Positions 50,483-58,361 of a stretch of 64,000 nucleotides of DNA are shown here, in pieces. Both the position numbers and the translations under genes were made by a program. The notes under the pieces were generated by a model. The model did not search any database. It was not told the origin of the DNA and saw only the letters and a program-made list of their open reading frames with translations. This DNA comes from Massilia sp. CFBP 13721. GTDB lineage: Bacteria; Pseudomonadota; Gammaproteobacteria; Burkholderiales; Burkholderiaceae_D. How positions within the stretch are numbered: the first letter of the stretch is position 1; each line of letters starts with the position of its first letter. Location: the NCBI RefSeq assembly GCF_014842025.1, contig NZ_JACYUY010000014.1, forward strand, positions 86,280 through 150,279. Direction: 5' to 3'.

Positions 50483-52571
50483 GTCCGGGTCGCGGTGCGG
50501 CTTTTTCGACCTGCACCAGGGTGTCGTAGAAAGTGGGCGCCCGTCCCATGTCGGTCAGGCGCTGGCTGGTCACTTCGTTGGCATTCTTGCCGTCTTTGGA
50601 AAGTTTCTTCCACCAGATCGACAAGCCCACCACGAGGCCCGGTCGCGCTTTCTCGGTCACGCGCGCCTTGGCAATAAAAGAGCCGCGGTCGTTAAAAATA
50701 CGTGCCATGTCACCGTGGGTGATGCCGCGGGTGGCGGCGTCGTTCGGGTGGATGTCGAGGTGCGGCTCGCCCTCGGTTGCACGCAGGCTCTGTACATTGA
50801 CAAAGGTCGAGTTCAGGAAGTTCCGTGCCGGCGGAGAAATCATCCCCAACGGATATTTCTTTGCCAATTCAGGATTCGATGCTGCAGATTCGTAGGGGGC
50901 GATGTAGGCCGGCAGTGGGTCGAGGCCATCGTTGGCCATCGTGCTCGAGTAAAACTCGCATTTGCCGGAAGGCGTCGGGAAGCCGCCTTCGGCAAAGGGC
51001 GCATCCGGCATGTTCAGCTTTTGCCAGCCCTTTTGCTTCAAGGATTCCCAATCGAAGTGAATCGCGCGGCTGTGGGTTTTATCGAAGGCTTGCGCCGCCA
51101 GCTCGTCGTCGGATTCGAGGAAGCACGGATCGGTCAGCCCCATGCGCGCGGCCAGCAGGCGGAAGATTTCGCTGTTCGGCTTGGCTTCGCCCATGGGCGC
51201 AATCGCCGCGTTATTCGCCATCATGTACAGGTGGCCATACGCCAGGTGCGCGTCGACGTGTTCGAGCTGGGTCGTGGCCGGCAACAGGATGTCGGCGTAA
51301 TCGGCGCTGTCGGTCTGGAACTGTTCCAGCACCACAGTAAACAAATCCTCGCGTTCGAAGCCTTGCTGCACTTTCGCGGAATCGGGGGCGATCGCCAGCG
51401 GGTTGGCGTTGTAGACGATCACCGCCTCCACCTGCGGGCCGAATTCGGGCGAGGCCGGCTTTAATAAATCGTCGCCGATGGTGGTCATGTTGATCGTGCG
51501 CGGGGTGCGTCCGGCCAGCAGGTCGGGGCGCTGCAGCTTTGCCTTATTCGCCGGGAACGAACCCGAGGTCGACAATTGAATGCCGCCGGCCGGGTGGCGC
51601 CAGGCGCCGACCAGCGCCGGCAGGCAGCTCATGTTACGCACCGCCATGCCGCCGCCGCGCGCACGCTGCACGCCGTAGTTGCAGCGGATCGCGACCGGTT
51701 CGCCGCGCTGCGCCATGCCGCCGTACAGGCGTGCCAGGTCGATGATTTCCTGCGCGGTGACGCCGCACGTAGCCGCGGTGCGTTCGGGCGTCCATTCGGC
51801 GGCGCGTTCTTTTAACTCTTCGAAGCCGAGCGTGTACTGCGCGACGTAGTCATGATCGAGCAGGTCTTCCACAATCAGCACATGCATCAGGCCCAGCGCA
51901 AAGGCGGCGTCGGTGCCCGGCAGCAGCGCGATGTGCTGATGACACTTTTCCGCCGTCAGCGAACGATACGGGTCGATCGCGATCAGCCTGGCGCCGCGCC
52001 GCTTGGCTTCCTGCGCGCGCATCCAGAAGTGCAGGTTCGAGGCGATCGGGTTGCCGCCCCAGATGATGATCAGCTTGGCATCCTGGAACTGTTCCATGTC
52101 GGTGCCGATCGAGGCGCCGATCGTGTACTTGTAGCCGGTAAAGCCGGCGGTGGCGCAAATCGTGCGGTCGAGCAGCGAGGCGCCCAGCTTGTTGAAGAAG
52201 CGCATCGACATCGCTTCTCCCTGCACCAGGCCCATGGTGCCGCAATAGCTGTAGGGCAGGATCGCTTCCGGATTCCTTGCCACGATCGGCTTTAAACGCG
52301 CGGCGATTTCATCGAGCGCGGCGTCCCAGCTGATGCGCTCGAATTTTCCTTCTCCCTTGTTGCCGACGCGGCGCATCGGGTACAGCACGCGGTCCGGCGA
52401 ATAAGTGCGTTCGACGTAGCGCGACACCTTGGTGCACAGCACGCCCGCCGTGGTCGGATGCGCCGGATCGCCGCGTACTTCGGTCGCGACACCGTCTTCG
52501 ACGGTGACGAGCAAGGCACAGGTATCGGGGCAATCGTGGGGGCAGGTGGCGCGGACTTGGGTGATGGACAT
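50463..52571 (-). CDS. Molybdopterin oxidoreductase with N-terminal [4Fe-4S] site
   Basis: The 702-residue protein belongs to the DMSO reductase/formate dehydrogenase family. Cys10, Cys14, Cys18 and Cys46 (ATCPHDCPDTCALL...GVLCTK) form the usual [4Fe-4S] motif; IIIWGGNPIASNLH, LIAIDPYRSLTAEK and LLPATTQLEHVDAH contact the bis-MGD cofactor. There is no Tat signal, so it should act in the cytoplasm. The start at 52569-52571 places the first Cys where the family has it. No small electron-transfer subunits lie nearby. The residue ligating Mo could not be assigned with confidence. Substrate is unknown; predicted members are often annotated as formate dehydrogenase-like. Confidence 0.88.
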   Translation of the reverse strand: MSITQVRATCPHDCPDTCALLVTVEDGVATEVRGDPAHPTTAGVLCTKVSRYVERTYSPDRVLYPMRRVGNKGEGKFERISWDAALDEIAARLKPIVARNPEAILPYSYCGTMGLVQGEAMSMRFFNKLGASLLDRTICATAGFTGYKYTIGASIGTDMEQFQDAKLIIIWGGNPIASNLHFWMRAQEAKRRGARLIAIDPYRSLTAEKCHQHIALLPGTDAAFALGLMHVLIVEDLLDHDYVAQYTLGFEELKERAAEWTPERTAATCGVTAQEIIDLARLYGGMAQRGEPVAIRCNYGVQRARGGGMAVRNMSCLPALVGAWRHPAGGIQLSTSGSFPANKAKLQRPDLLAGRTPRTINMTTIGDDLLKPASPEFGPQVEAVIVYNANPLAIAPDSAKVQQGFEREDLFTVVLEQFQTDSADYADILLPATTQLEHVDAHLAYGHLYMMANNAAIAPMGEAKPNSEIFRLLAARMGLTDPCFLESDDELAAQAFDKTHSRAIHFDWESLKQKGWQKLNMPDAPFAEGGFPTPSGKCEFYSSTMANDGLDPLPAYIAPYESAASNPELAKKYPLGMISPPARNFLNSTFVNVQSLRATEGEPHLDIHPNDAATRGITHGDMARIFNDRGSFIAKARVTEKARPGLVVGLSIWWKKLSKDGKNANEVTSQRLTDMGRAPTFYDTLVQVEKAAPRPGHENSHP

Positions 52572-52721
52572 CTGGATCAATTCTAGGGAAAAACGTCGAC
52601 AAACCAATACTTTAGCTGATTCCACGGCCAGTCGTGGCCGGTGCTGGATTTCCGATGTTGAGGCGGGCTACAATCTGTTTATAGACCTTGCAATCATGTC
52701 CATGCAATCAGGGAGAACAAG

Positions 52722-53915
52722 ATGAGACTCGTGGAACCTATCCTTGCATTCCAGACGGAGCTGGAACAAATCCGCCGTGATTTACACGCCCATCCGGAAC
52801 TCTGCTACGAAGAACAGCGCACCGCCGACGTCATCGCCGCGCGCCTGGAAGACTGGGGCATCCCCGTCGTGCGCGGACTCGGCGGCACCGGCGTGGTCGG
52901 CATCGTCAAGAACGGCGCCTCCGAGCGCGCGATCGGCCTGCGCGCCGACATGGATGCGCTGCCGATGCAGGAACTCAACACATTTGACCATGCGTCGCGC
53001 CACCCCGGCAAGATGCATGCATGCGGCCACGACGGCCATACCGCGATGTTGCTGGGCGCAGCGCACTATTTGTCGCGTCATCGCAACTTCGACGGCACCG
53101 TCTACCTGATTTTCCAGCCGGCCGAAGAAGGCGGCGCCGGCGCGCGCCGCATGATGGAAGATGGTCTGTTCGACCAGTTCCCGATGGAAGCGGTGTACGG
53201 CATGCACAACTGGCCGGGCCTGCCGGCGGGCAGCTTCGGCGTGATCCCGGGGCCGATGATGGCATCGAGTAACGAGTTCCGCGTGGTCGTCAAAGGCAAG
53301 GGGGCGCATGCGGCCCAGCCGCACCGCGGCATCGACCCGGTGATGGTGGCGGTGCAGATCGCGCAAGCCTGGCAGACGATCGTCTCGCGCGAAAAAAATC
53401 CGCTCGAGACGGCGGTCCTGTCGATCACGCAAATCCACGCCGGCAGCGCCACCAACGTGATTCCGAATGAAGCCGAAATGATCGGCACCGTGCGCACCTT
53501 TTCCACCGAGGTGCTCGACCAGATCGAGCGCCGCATGGAGCAGATGGCGAACGGCATCGCAACCGGCTTCAATGCGCAGATCGATTTTAATTTCAAGCGC
53601 AACTATCCGCCGCTGATCAACCATCCCGATCAGACCGCGTTTGCGGTCGAGGCGATGCGCGCGGTGGTGGGCGCGGCCAATGTGAATACCGCGGTCGAGC
53701 CGACCATGGGCGCCGAGGATTTCGCCTTCATGCTGCAGGCGAAGCCGGGCTGCTATGTCTTCATCGGCAACGGCGACGGCGAACACCGCGCCGGCGGGCA
53801 TGGGCTGGGGCCGTGCCAGCTGCATAACGGCAGCTACGATTTCAATGACCAGTTGCTGCCGATCGGGGCGAGTTATTGGGTAAGGTTGGTGGAGACGGGC
53901 TTGCCGGTGGCGTGA
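52722..53915 (+). CDS. M20-family amidohydrolase (hippurate hydrolase-like)
   Basis: The 397-residue metallopeptidase-fold enzyme removes acyl groups from N-acyl amino acids. Zinc-site motifs are HACGHDGHTAMLLGAAHYL (about residue 102), FQPAEEGGAGARRMMEDGLF with the catalytic Glu pair, YGMHNWPGLPAG, and the C-terminal PTMGAEDFAFML. The lid domain contains VVVKGKGAHAAQPHRGIDPVMVAVQ. A GGGAGA ribosome-binding site precedes the ATG by six bases, and TACAAT at 52669-52674 may be a -10 box. It is divergent from the oxidoreductase operon. Confidence 0.92.
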   Translation: MRLVEPILAFQTELEQIRRDLHAHPELCYEEQRTADVIAARLEDWGIPVVRGLGGTGVVGIVKNGASERAIGLRADMDALPMQELNTFDHASRHPGKMHACGHDGHTAMLLGAAHYLSRHRNFDGTVYLIFQPAEEGGAGARRMMEDGLFDQFPMEAVYGMHNWPGLPAGSFGVIPGPMMASSNEFRVVVKGKGAHAAQPHRGIDPVMVAVQIAQAWQTIVSREKNPLETAVLSITQIHAGSATNVIPNEAEMIGTVRTFSTEVLDQIERRMEQMANGIATGFNAQIDFNFKRNYPPLINHPDQTAFAVEAMRAVVGAANVNTAVEPTMGAEDFAFMLQAKPGCYVFIGNGDGEHRAGGHGLGPCQLHNGSYDFNDQLLPIGASYWVRLVETGLPVA

Positions 53916-53969
53916 GGTTGCATCGAGGCGCCTCCGTATTAAAGCGCCGGTGTGCGTACGATAAAACCC

Positions 53970-54021
53970 GCGGGCATGCCCGCCCTACGAAACCCGCTGT
54001 ACGTAGGGCGGGCATGCCCGC
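53970..54021. repeat. 20-bp perfect inverted repeat between convergent genes
   Basis: GCGGGCATGCCCGCCCTACG (53970-53989) is mirrored exactly at 54002-54021, 12 bases apart. It belongs to the GTAGGG-type palindromes but with GCATGC at the centre of each arm. Lying between two convergent genes, it could also stop transcription, although no T-run follows. Confidence 0.75.
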
Positions 54022-54052
54022 GCAATCGTACCCGTGCACACCCCAACGCCAA

Positions 54053-54952
54053 TTATGGCAACACATCCGGCGCCGAACCTACCCTGTGCCCCGGATTGAT
54101 CCGTTCAAGCGCCAGCAAGGCGGCGGCATGGTCCACACCTCCTAAATCCCCTTCAATCGACTCGTAACTGCGCGCCACCGCCGCCGTCAGCGGCAGCACC
54201 AGCCCCGCCTCCCCCGCCGCGGCCAGTACGTTGCGCATGTCCTTTAATTGACTTTTGACTTGCCCGCCCGGTACGAAATTGCGCTCCAACATGCGCTGGC
54301 CGTGCAGCTCGAGGATGCGGCTGCCGGCAAAACCGCCGCGGATCGCCTCCCGCACCGCGGCCGGGTCGGCGCCGGCCGCCTGGGCCAGCAGCAGCGCTTC
54401 GGCCACGATGTTGATGGTGGCGCCGACAATCAGTTGATTGCACAGCTTGGCGACCTGGCCGCTGCCGGCCGGTCCCACCAGCTGCGCCGTGCCGAGCACG
54501 CCGAACACGGGTGCGGCGGCGTTGAAATCGTGCAGGCTGCCGCCGGCCATGATGGCCAGGGTACCCGCTTCGGCGCCCGGCACGCCGCCCGATACCGGCG
54601 CGTCGAGAAAGCGCATGCCCTGCCCCGTCAAGCGCGCATGGAAGGCCAGCGCTTCGTCATGGCGCGTGGAACTCATGTCGATCCACAGCGTGCCCGGCGC
54701 CATGCCGGGCAAGGCCGCCTCGATCGCCGCGCCGACCACCGGCCCCGCTTCCAGCATCGAGATCACGATGGCGGCGCCGGCCACGGCCTCGCCGATGGAC
54801 GCGCAGGCAGTGGCGCCGGAATCCGTTAAAGCCTGCGCCTTGGCGGCGGTCCGGTTCCATGCGCGCAAGCTAACTCCCGCCTGGGCCAGGCGGGACGCCA
54901 TCGGCCGGCCCATCAGGCCGATACCAAGAAATGCGACAACGGGAAGAGCCAT
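54053..54952 (-). CDS. NAD(P)-dependent beta-hydroxyacid dehydrogenase (GarR/MmsB-like)
   Basis: The 299-residue oxidoreductase has the dinucleotide-binding motif VVAFLGIGLMGRPMASRLAQAG at the N-terminus, the substrate loop FLDAPVSGGVPGAEAGTLAIMAGG (about 118-141) and the catalytic Lys in SGQVAKLCNQLIVGA, the marks of 3-hydroxyisobutyrate dehydrogenase and tartronate semialdehyde reductase relatives. A C-terminal helical domain has KDMRNVLAAAGEAGLVLPLTAAV. The substrate cannot be told. It is divergent from the PagL-like gene, 105 bases away. Confidence 0.9.
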   Translation of the reverse strand: MALPVVAFLGIGLMGRPMASRLAQAGVSLRAWNRTAAKAQALTDSGATACASIGEAVAGAAIVISMLEAGPVVGAAIEAALPGMAPGTLWIDMSSTRHDEALAFHARLTGQGMRFLDAPVSGGVPGAEAGTLAIMAGGSLHDFNAAAPVFGVLGTAQLVGPAGSGQVAKLCNQLIVGATINIVAEALLLAQAAGADPAAVREAIRGGFAGSRILELHGQRMLERNFVPGGQVKSQLKDMRNVLAAAGEAGLVLPLTAAVARSYESIEGDLGGVDHAAALLALERINPGHRVGSAPDVLP

Positions 54953-55057
54953 ATGGTTCCTTTATGCGAGTTGATGACGAGCACGTGCGTGCGCAGCGCG
55001 TTTTTGTTGGTACCAGTACAATTATTGAATGCGCCAGCATGGACTGGCGTCTACCTT

Positions 55058-55663
55058 ATGAAAGCAATTATGTTCTCTAATAAAAAATTTGGGGTCATGT
55101 TGGGTGTGGCCGCCGCCCTGCTGGCGGGCCAGGCAAGTGCAGCCGGTTACCAGAATGCAGTGGGCACGCAGCCTGCCGGCGGCAATGGCTGGATCGACTC
55201 GGCGTCGTTCGAATTCGGCACCGGACCGAAGGTACGCCTGGCGCGCATTGCCGTGCAAAAGAACTGGGAAAGCCGCTGGTTCGCCTCGAACGGGCGCCAC
55301 CTGGGCGGCTACTGGGACCTGTCGGCCGCCTACTGGCGCGGCACCGCCTACCGCAACGTGCCCGGCCAGCACCAGAACCTGGCCGTGGTCGGCATCACGC
55401 CGGTGGCGCGCTACCAGCGCGACGATAAGCTCGGCTGGTATGTCGAGGGCGGCATCGGCGCCAACCTGTTCTCGGAGCTGTACAACAACGACGATAACCG
55501 GCTGTCGACCGCCTTTCAGTTCGGCGATCACGTCGGCGTCGGCTATGTCACGCCGACCGGGTGGGACCTGGGTGCGAAGATCCAGCATTATTCGAACGCC
55601 AGCATCAAGCGTCCGAACAGCGGCGCCAATTTCCTGGTCTTCGGCGCGCGCTACAAGTTTTAA
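55058..55663 (+). CDS. pagL: PagL-like lipid A 3-O-deacylase
   Basis: The 201-residue outer membrane protein has a signal peptide (to about residue 29, GQASA-A) and an eight-stranded barrel pattern ending in Phe, as outer membrane proteins do (FGARYKF). The PagL core QHYSNASIKRPNSGANF gives His177 and Ser179 of the catalytic triad and the conserved Asn187. The Glu expected about 12 residues after the Ser is Asn191 here. PagL removes the 3-O-linked acyl chain from lipid A, lowering its toxicity. TACAAT at 55017-55022 could be its -10 box. An ATG four codons later is an alternative start. Confidence 0.85.
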   Translation: MKAIMFSNKKFGVMLGVAAALLAGQASAAGYQNAVGTQPAGGNGWIDSASFEFGTGPKVRLARIAVQKNWESRWFASNGRHLGGYWDLSAAYWRGTAYRNVPGQHQNLAVVGITPVARYQRDDKLGWYVEGGIGANLFSELYNNDDNRLSTAFQFGDHVGVGYVTPTGWDLGAKIQHYSNASIKRPNSGANFLVFGARYKF

Positions 55664-55781
55664 ATTACACCAGGAGGATGCTGTATGGACCGTGTCCTCT
55701 TTGAAAATCGGCATCGCATGATTTATGTGACAATCCAGACCAGCACGCGCGCCGCGCGTGCCAGCGTCGGATGAGGCCCGT

Positions 55782-57212
55782 TTGGATAGTTCCACCGTCA
55801 AGACCTATTTGCCCTGGCTGGTTGCCACTGCCCTGTTCATGGAGCAGCTCGACGCCACGGTCGTGAATACCGCGATTCCGAGCATCGCAGTCAGCCTCGG
55901 GGTCACGCCGCTGAGCCTGAAATCGGTCGTCACCAGTTATATCCTGGGGCTAGCGGTCGGCATTCCCGTCAGCGGCTGGATGGCCGACCGCTTCGGCACG
56001 CGCCGCGTGTTCCTGACCGCGATCGGCATTTTTACGCTGGCCTCGGTCCTGTGCGGCCTGGCGCCCAACGCCCAGCTGATGACGGCCGCGCGCCTGCTGC
56101 AGGGCCTGGGCGGCGCCATGATGATGCCGGTCGGGCGGCTGGCGATCGTACGCACCTTTCCCAAGGCCGAATTGCTCGGTGCGATGAACTTCGTCATCAT
56201 CCCGGCCCTGATCGGCCCCTTGCTCGGCCCGACCGTCGGCGGCCTGATCGTGCACTGGGCTTCGTGGCGCGCGATCTTTTTCATCAACGTGCCCTTCGGC
56301 CTGATTGCGATGTACCTGGTCTGGCGCCACATGCCGGACTACCACGGCGACGCGCGCCGCCCGCTCGACGTGTTCGGCCTGGTGCTGTTCAGTTCCGGCA
56401 CTGCCCTCCTGTCCTGGCTGCTGGAGATATTCGGCGAACATACCCTCGGCGCCACCACCATGGCGCTGATGCTGGCGCTGTCGATCGCCCTGCTCGCCGC
56501 CTATGCCGTGCACGCGAACCGCATCCAGTTTCCGCTGCTGCGCCTGGCCTTGCTGAAAGTGCGCACCTTCCGGATTTCCGTGGTCGGCGGTTTCGTGACG
56601 CGCCTCGGCGTCGGCGGATTACCCTTCCTGCTGCCGCTGCTGTACCAGCTCGGGCTCGGGCTGCCGGCCTGGCAGTCGGGTTTGCTGATGATGCCGTCGG
56701 CGGCGGCCGCCATGGGCATGAAGCTGATCGCGCCCAAGGTGCTGGCGCGCTTCGGCTACCGGCAAGTGCTGGTATTTAACACCCTGTGCATCGGGGTGAC
56801 GATCGCCCTGTATGGCATGGTCGGGCGCGAGACGCCGCTGGCGGTCATCGTCGTCATCAGCCTGATGCAGGGTTTCTTCAATTCGCTGCAGTTTTCCAGC
56901 ATGAACACGCTGGCGTATGCCGACATCGAAGCCGGCGACACCAGCATGGCGAGCACGATTTCGAGCTCGTTCCAGCAGCTGTCGATGAGTTTCGGGCTGG
57001 CAGCGGGGTCGCTGGTCACCGCCTGGTTCCTGGGCCGCGTGCCGCAGACGAACCAGGTGCTGGTGGCCGGCGCCCTGCATCATGCGTTCTGGGCGCTGGC
57101 CATCATGACGGTGCTGTCGGCCGGGATTTTCTGGCGCTTGCGCAAGCAGGACGGCGACAGCATCAGCCGCGGCCGCGCCGTGGCCAAGGAAGCGGAACCG
57201 GTCGCGCAATAG
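55782..57212 (+). CDS. DHA2 (EmrB/QacA) family MFS efflux transporter
   Basis: The approximately 476-residue protein has 13-14 membrane helices and the DHA2 motifs FMEQLDATVVNTAIPSIAVSLG (motif D1 region), GWMADRFGTRRVFL (motif A) and RLLQGLGGAMMMPVGRLAIVRTFPKAELLGAM. It would pump out drugs or other amphiphiles with protons. No membrane-fusion partner gene adjoins. The start is taken as TTG at 55782-55784 because GAGG lies five bases upstream; GTG at 55758 would add eight residues but has no ribosome-binding site. Confidence 0.9.
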   Translation: MDSSTVKTYLPWLVATALFMEQLDATVVNTAIPSIAVSLGVTPLSLKSVVTSYILGLAVGIPVSGWMADRFGTRRVFLTAIGIFTLASVLCGLAPNAQLMTAARLLQGLGGAMMMPVGRLAIVRTFPKAELLGAMNFVIIPALIGPLLGPTVGGLIVHWASWRAIFFINVPFGLIAMYLVWRHMPDYHGDARRPLDVFGLVLFSSGTALLSWLLEIFGEHTLGATTMALMLALSIALLAAYAVHANRIQFPLLRLALLKVRTFRISVVGGFVTRLGVGGLPFLLPLLYQLGLGLPAWQSGLLMMPSAAAAMGMKLIAPKVLARFGYRQVLVFNTLCIGVTIALYGMVGRETPLAVIVVISLMQGFFNSLQFSSMNTLAYADIEAGDTSMASTISSSFQQLSMSFGLAAGSLVTAWFLGRVPQTNQVLVAGALHHAFWALAIMTVLSAGIFWRLRKQDGDSISRGRAVAKEAEPVAQ

Positions 57213-57218
57213 CGCGCT

Positions 57219-57527
57219 TCAGCCCGCGGCAGCCGCCGGTTCGACGGTCAGGCGTGCCAACAATTTCTGGCGGTTGTTCATGACGAAGTTGACGAAGGTA
57301 TGTTCCTTGAGCGCCAGTCGCATGATCCCGGGCAGCAGCGGATAGCAGAACACGGCCACCTTGCGCACGGCATCGTCGTTCGCCAGCGCCGCCCGCGCGG
57401 CCGCTTCGCTACCGCCGAGCATCGGCATCAGCGCGGCGCGGTGGCGGCAGACGATGGCATTCAAGGGGGCGGCAAGCTTGTCGGCCAGGCCGGCCGGGTC
57501 AGCGCTTTCAGGCATTTGTTCAGACAT
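57219..57527 (-). CDS. Small protein of unknown function (102 aa)
   Basis: I do not recognise a family with certainty. The ATG at 57525-57527 has GGAG six bases upstream. The product is mainly helical and has no signal peptide: MSEQMPESADPAGLADKLAAPLNAIVCRHRAALMPMLGG, then AVRKVAVFCYPLLPGIMRLALKEHTFVNFVMNNRQKLLARL. The second half is hydrophobic and basic and may lie on a membrane. It is convergent with the MFS gene and 60 bases downstream of the PAP2 gene on the same strand, so it may belong to the eptA transcript. Confidence 0.75.
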   Translation of the reverse strand: MSEQMPESADPAGLADKLAAPLNAIVCRHRAALMPMLGGSEAAARAALANDDAVRKVAVFCYPLLPGIMRLALKEHTFVNFVMNNRQKLLARLTVEPAAAAG

Positions 57528-57587
57528 AAGTATCTCCACGGAAAGGAACCGGGAAATCATGCGCCCTGCGCCTCCAGCCATGCTGCG

Positions 57588-58361
57588 CTAGCGCAATCCG
57601 CCGGCGTCTTCGAGTGCAGCACAGGCAGGTGCCGTTTCCGCCCTCCGCGGTTGCCACTGCACGCTGGCGACAATCGCCAGCACGACGGCACAAGCGAGCC
57701 AGATCGACCACAGCGTGTGGGTCAGAAAATGCGCGCCGCGCAATTGCTGCATCCAGCCGACCAGGCCGCCGAACAGCAAGGCCGCCAGCGCCACCCGGCA
57801 CGCGCGCCGGGGGCGGGCCGGCAGCCAAAGCACGCACAGCGACAGCAGCCACAGCGCACTCGAGGCATGTCCCGCCGGCAGGCAGTGGCCGGCCGCGACA
57901 CCCGGCGGCAAGGCCTCAAACAGGCGCAGGTAGGGTTCGCTGCCGCCATAGCGCGCCAGGTCCCAGGGACAGTGGGCGACGCTGGCCTGCTTGAGGGTAC
58001 TGATCACCACAGGCACCAACACCGCCGAAAGCCCGACCACGCGCAGGCGCAGCCGGTCGAGCGCAGTCCTCCCCGCGCGTGGGCGCCAGGCGTCGCGGGC
58101 AGCGGCGAGGACGAACCAGGCCGCCGCCAGCGTCAACACCCCTTTCAGGATCGTGTGGTTGAAGGTATCGGCCAGCCAGGTGTAACGCCAGGGAAAGGCG
58201 TGGATGCCGGCGTCATAAACGGCGTCGGCCAGGTCGAGGTCGATGTCGGTGAAATGGCCGAGCCAGAAAATAAGGGCGGCGCTGGCGGCCAGCCAGGCGC
58301 ACAGGCGCAGCAGCTGGCCCGCGCCGAGCAGGCGCGGCGATGTGTCGACGAGGGCGCGCAT
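57588..58361 (-). CDS. PAP2-family membrane phosphatase
   Basis: The 257-residue inner membrane protein has about six helices and the three PAP2 active-site motifs: K-x6-RP-like KQASVAHCPWDLARYGG, the PSGH-like CLPAGHASSALWLLSL, and RGAHFLTHTLWSIWLA with the catalytic His. The start at 58359-58361 overlaps the eptA stop (TGATG). A PAP2 gene directly behind a phosphoethanolamine transferase is also seen in mobile mcr-1 cassettes. It may dephosphorylate undecaprenyl pyrophosphate, diacylglycerol phosphate or lipid A. Confidence 0.9.
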   Translation of the reverse strand: MRALVDTSPRLLGAGQLLRLCAWLAASAALIFWLGHFTDIDLDLADAVYDAGIHAFPWRYTWLADTFNHTILKGVLTLAAAWFVLAAARDAWRPRAGRTALDRLRLRVVGLSAVLVPVVISTLKQASVAHCPWDLARYGGSEPYLRLFEALPPGVAAGHCLPAGHASSALWLLSLCVLWLPARPRRACRVALAALLFGGLVGWMQQLRGAHFLTHTLWSIWLACAVVLAIVASVQWQPRRAETAPACAALEDAGGLR

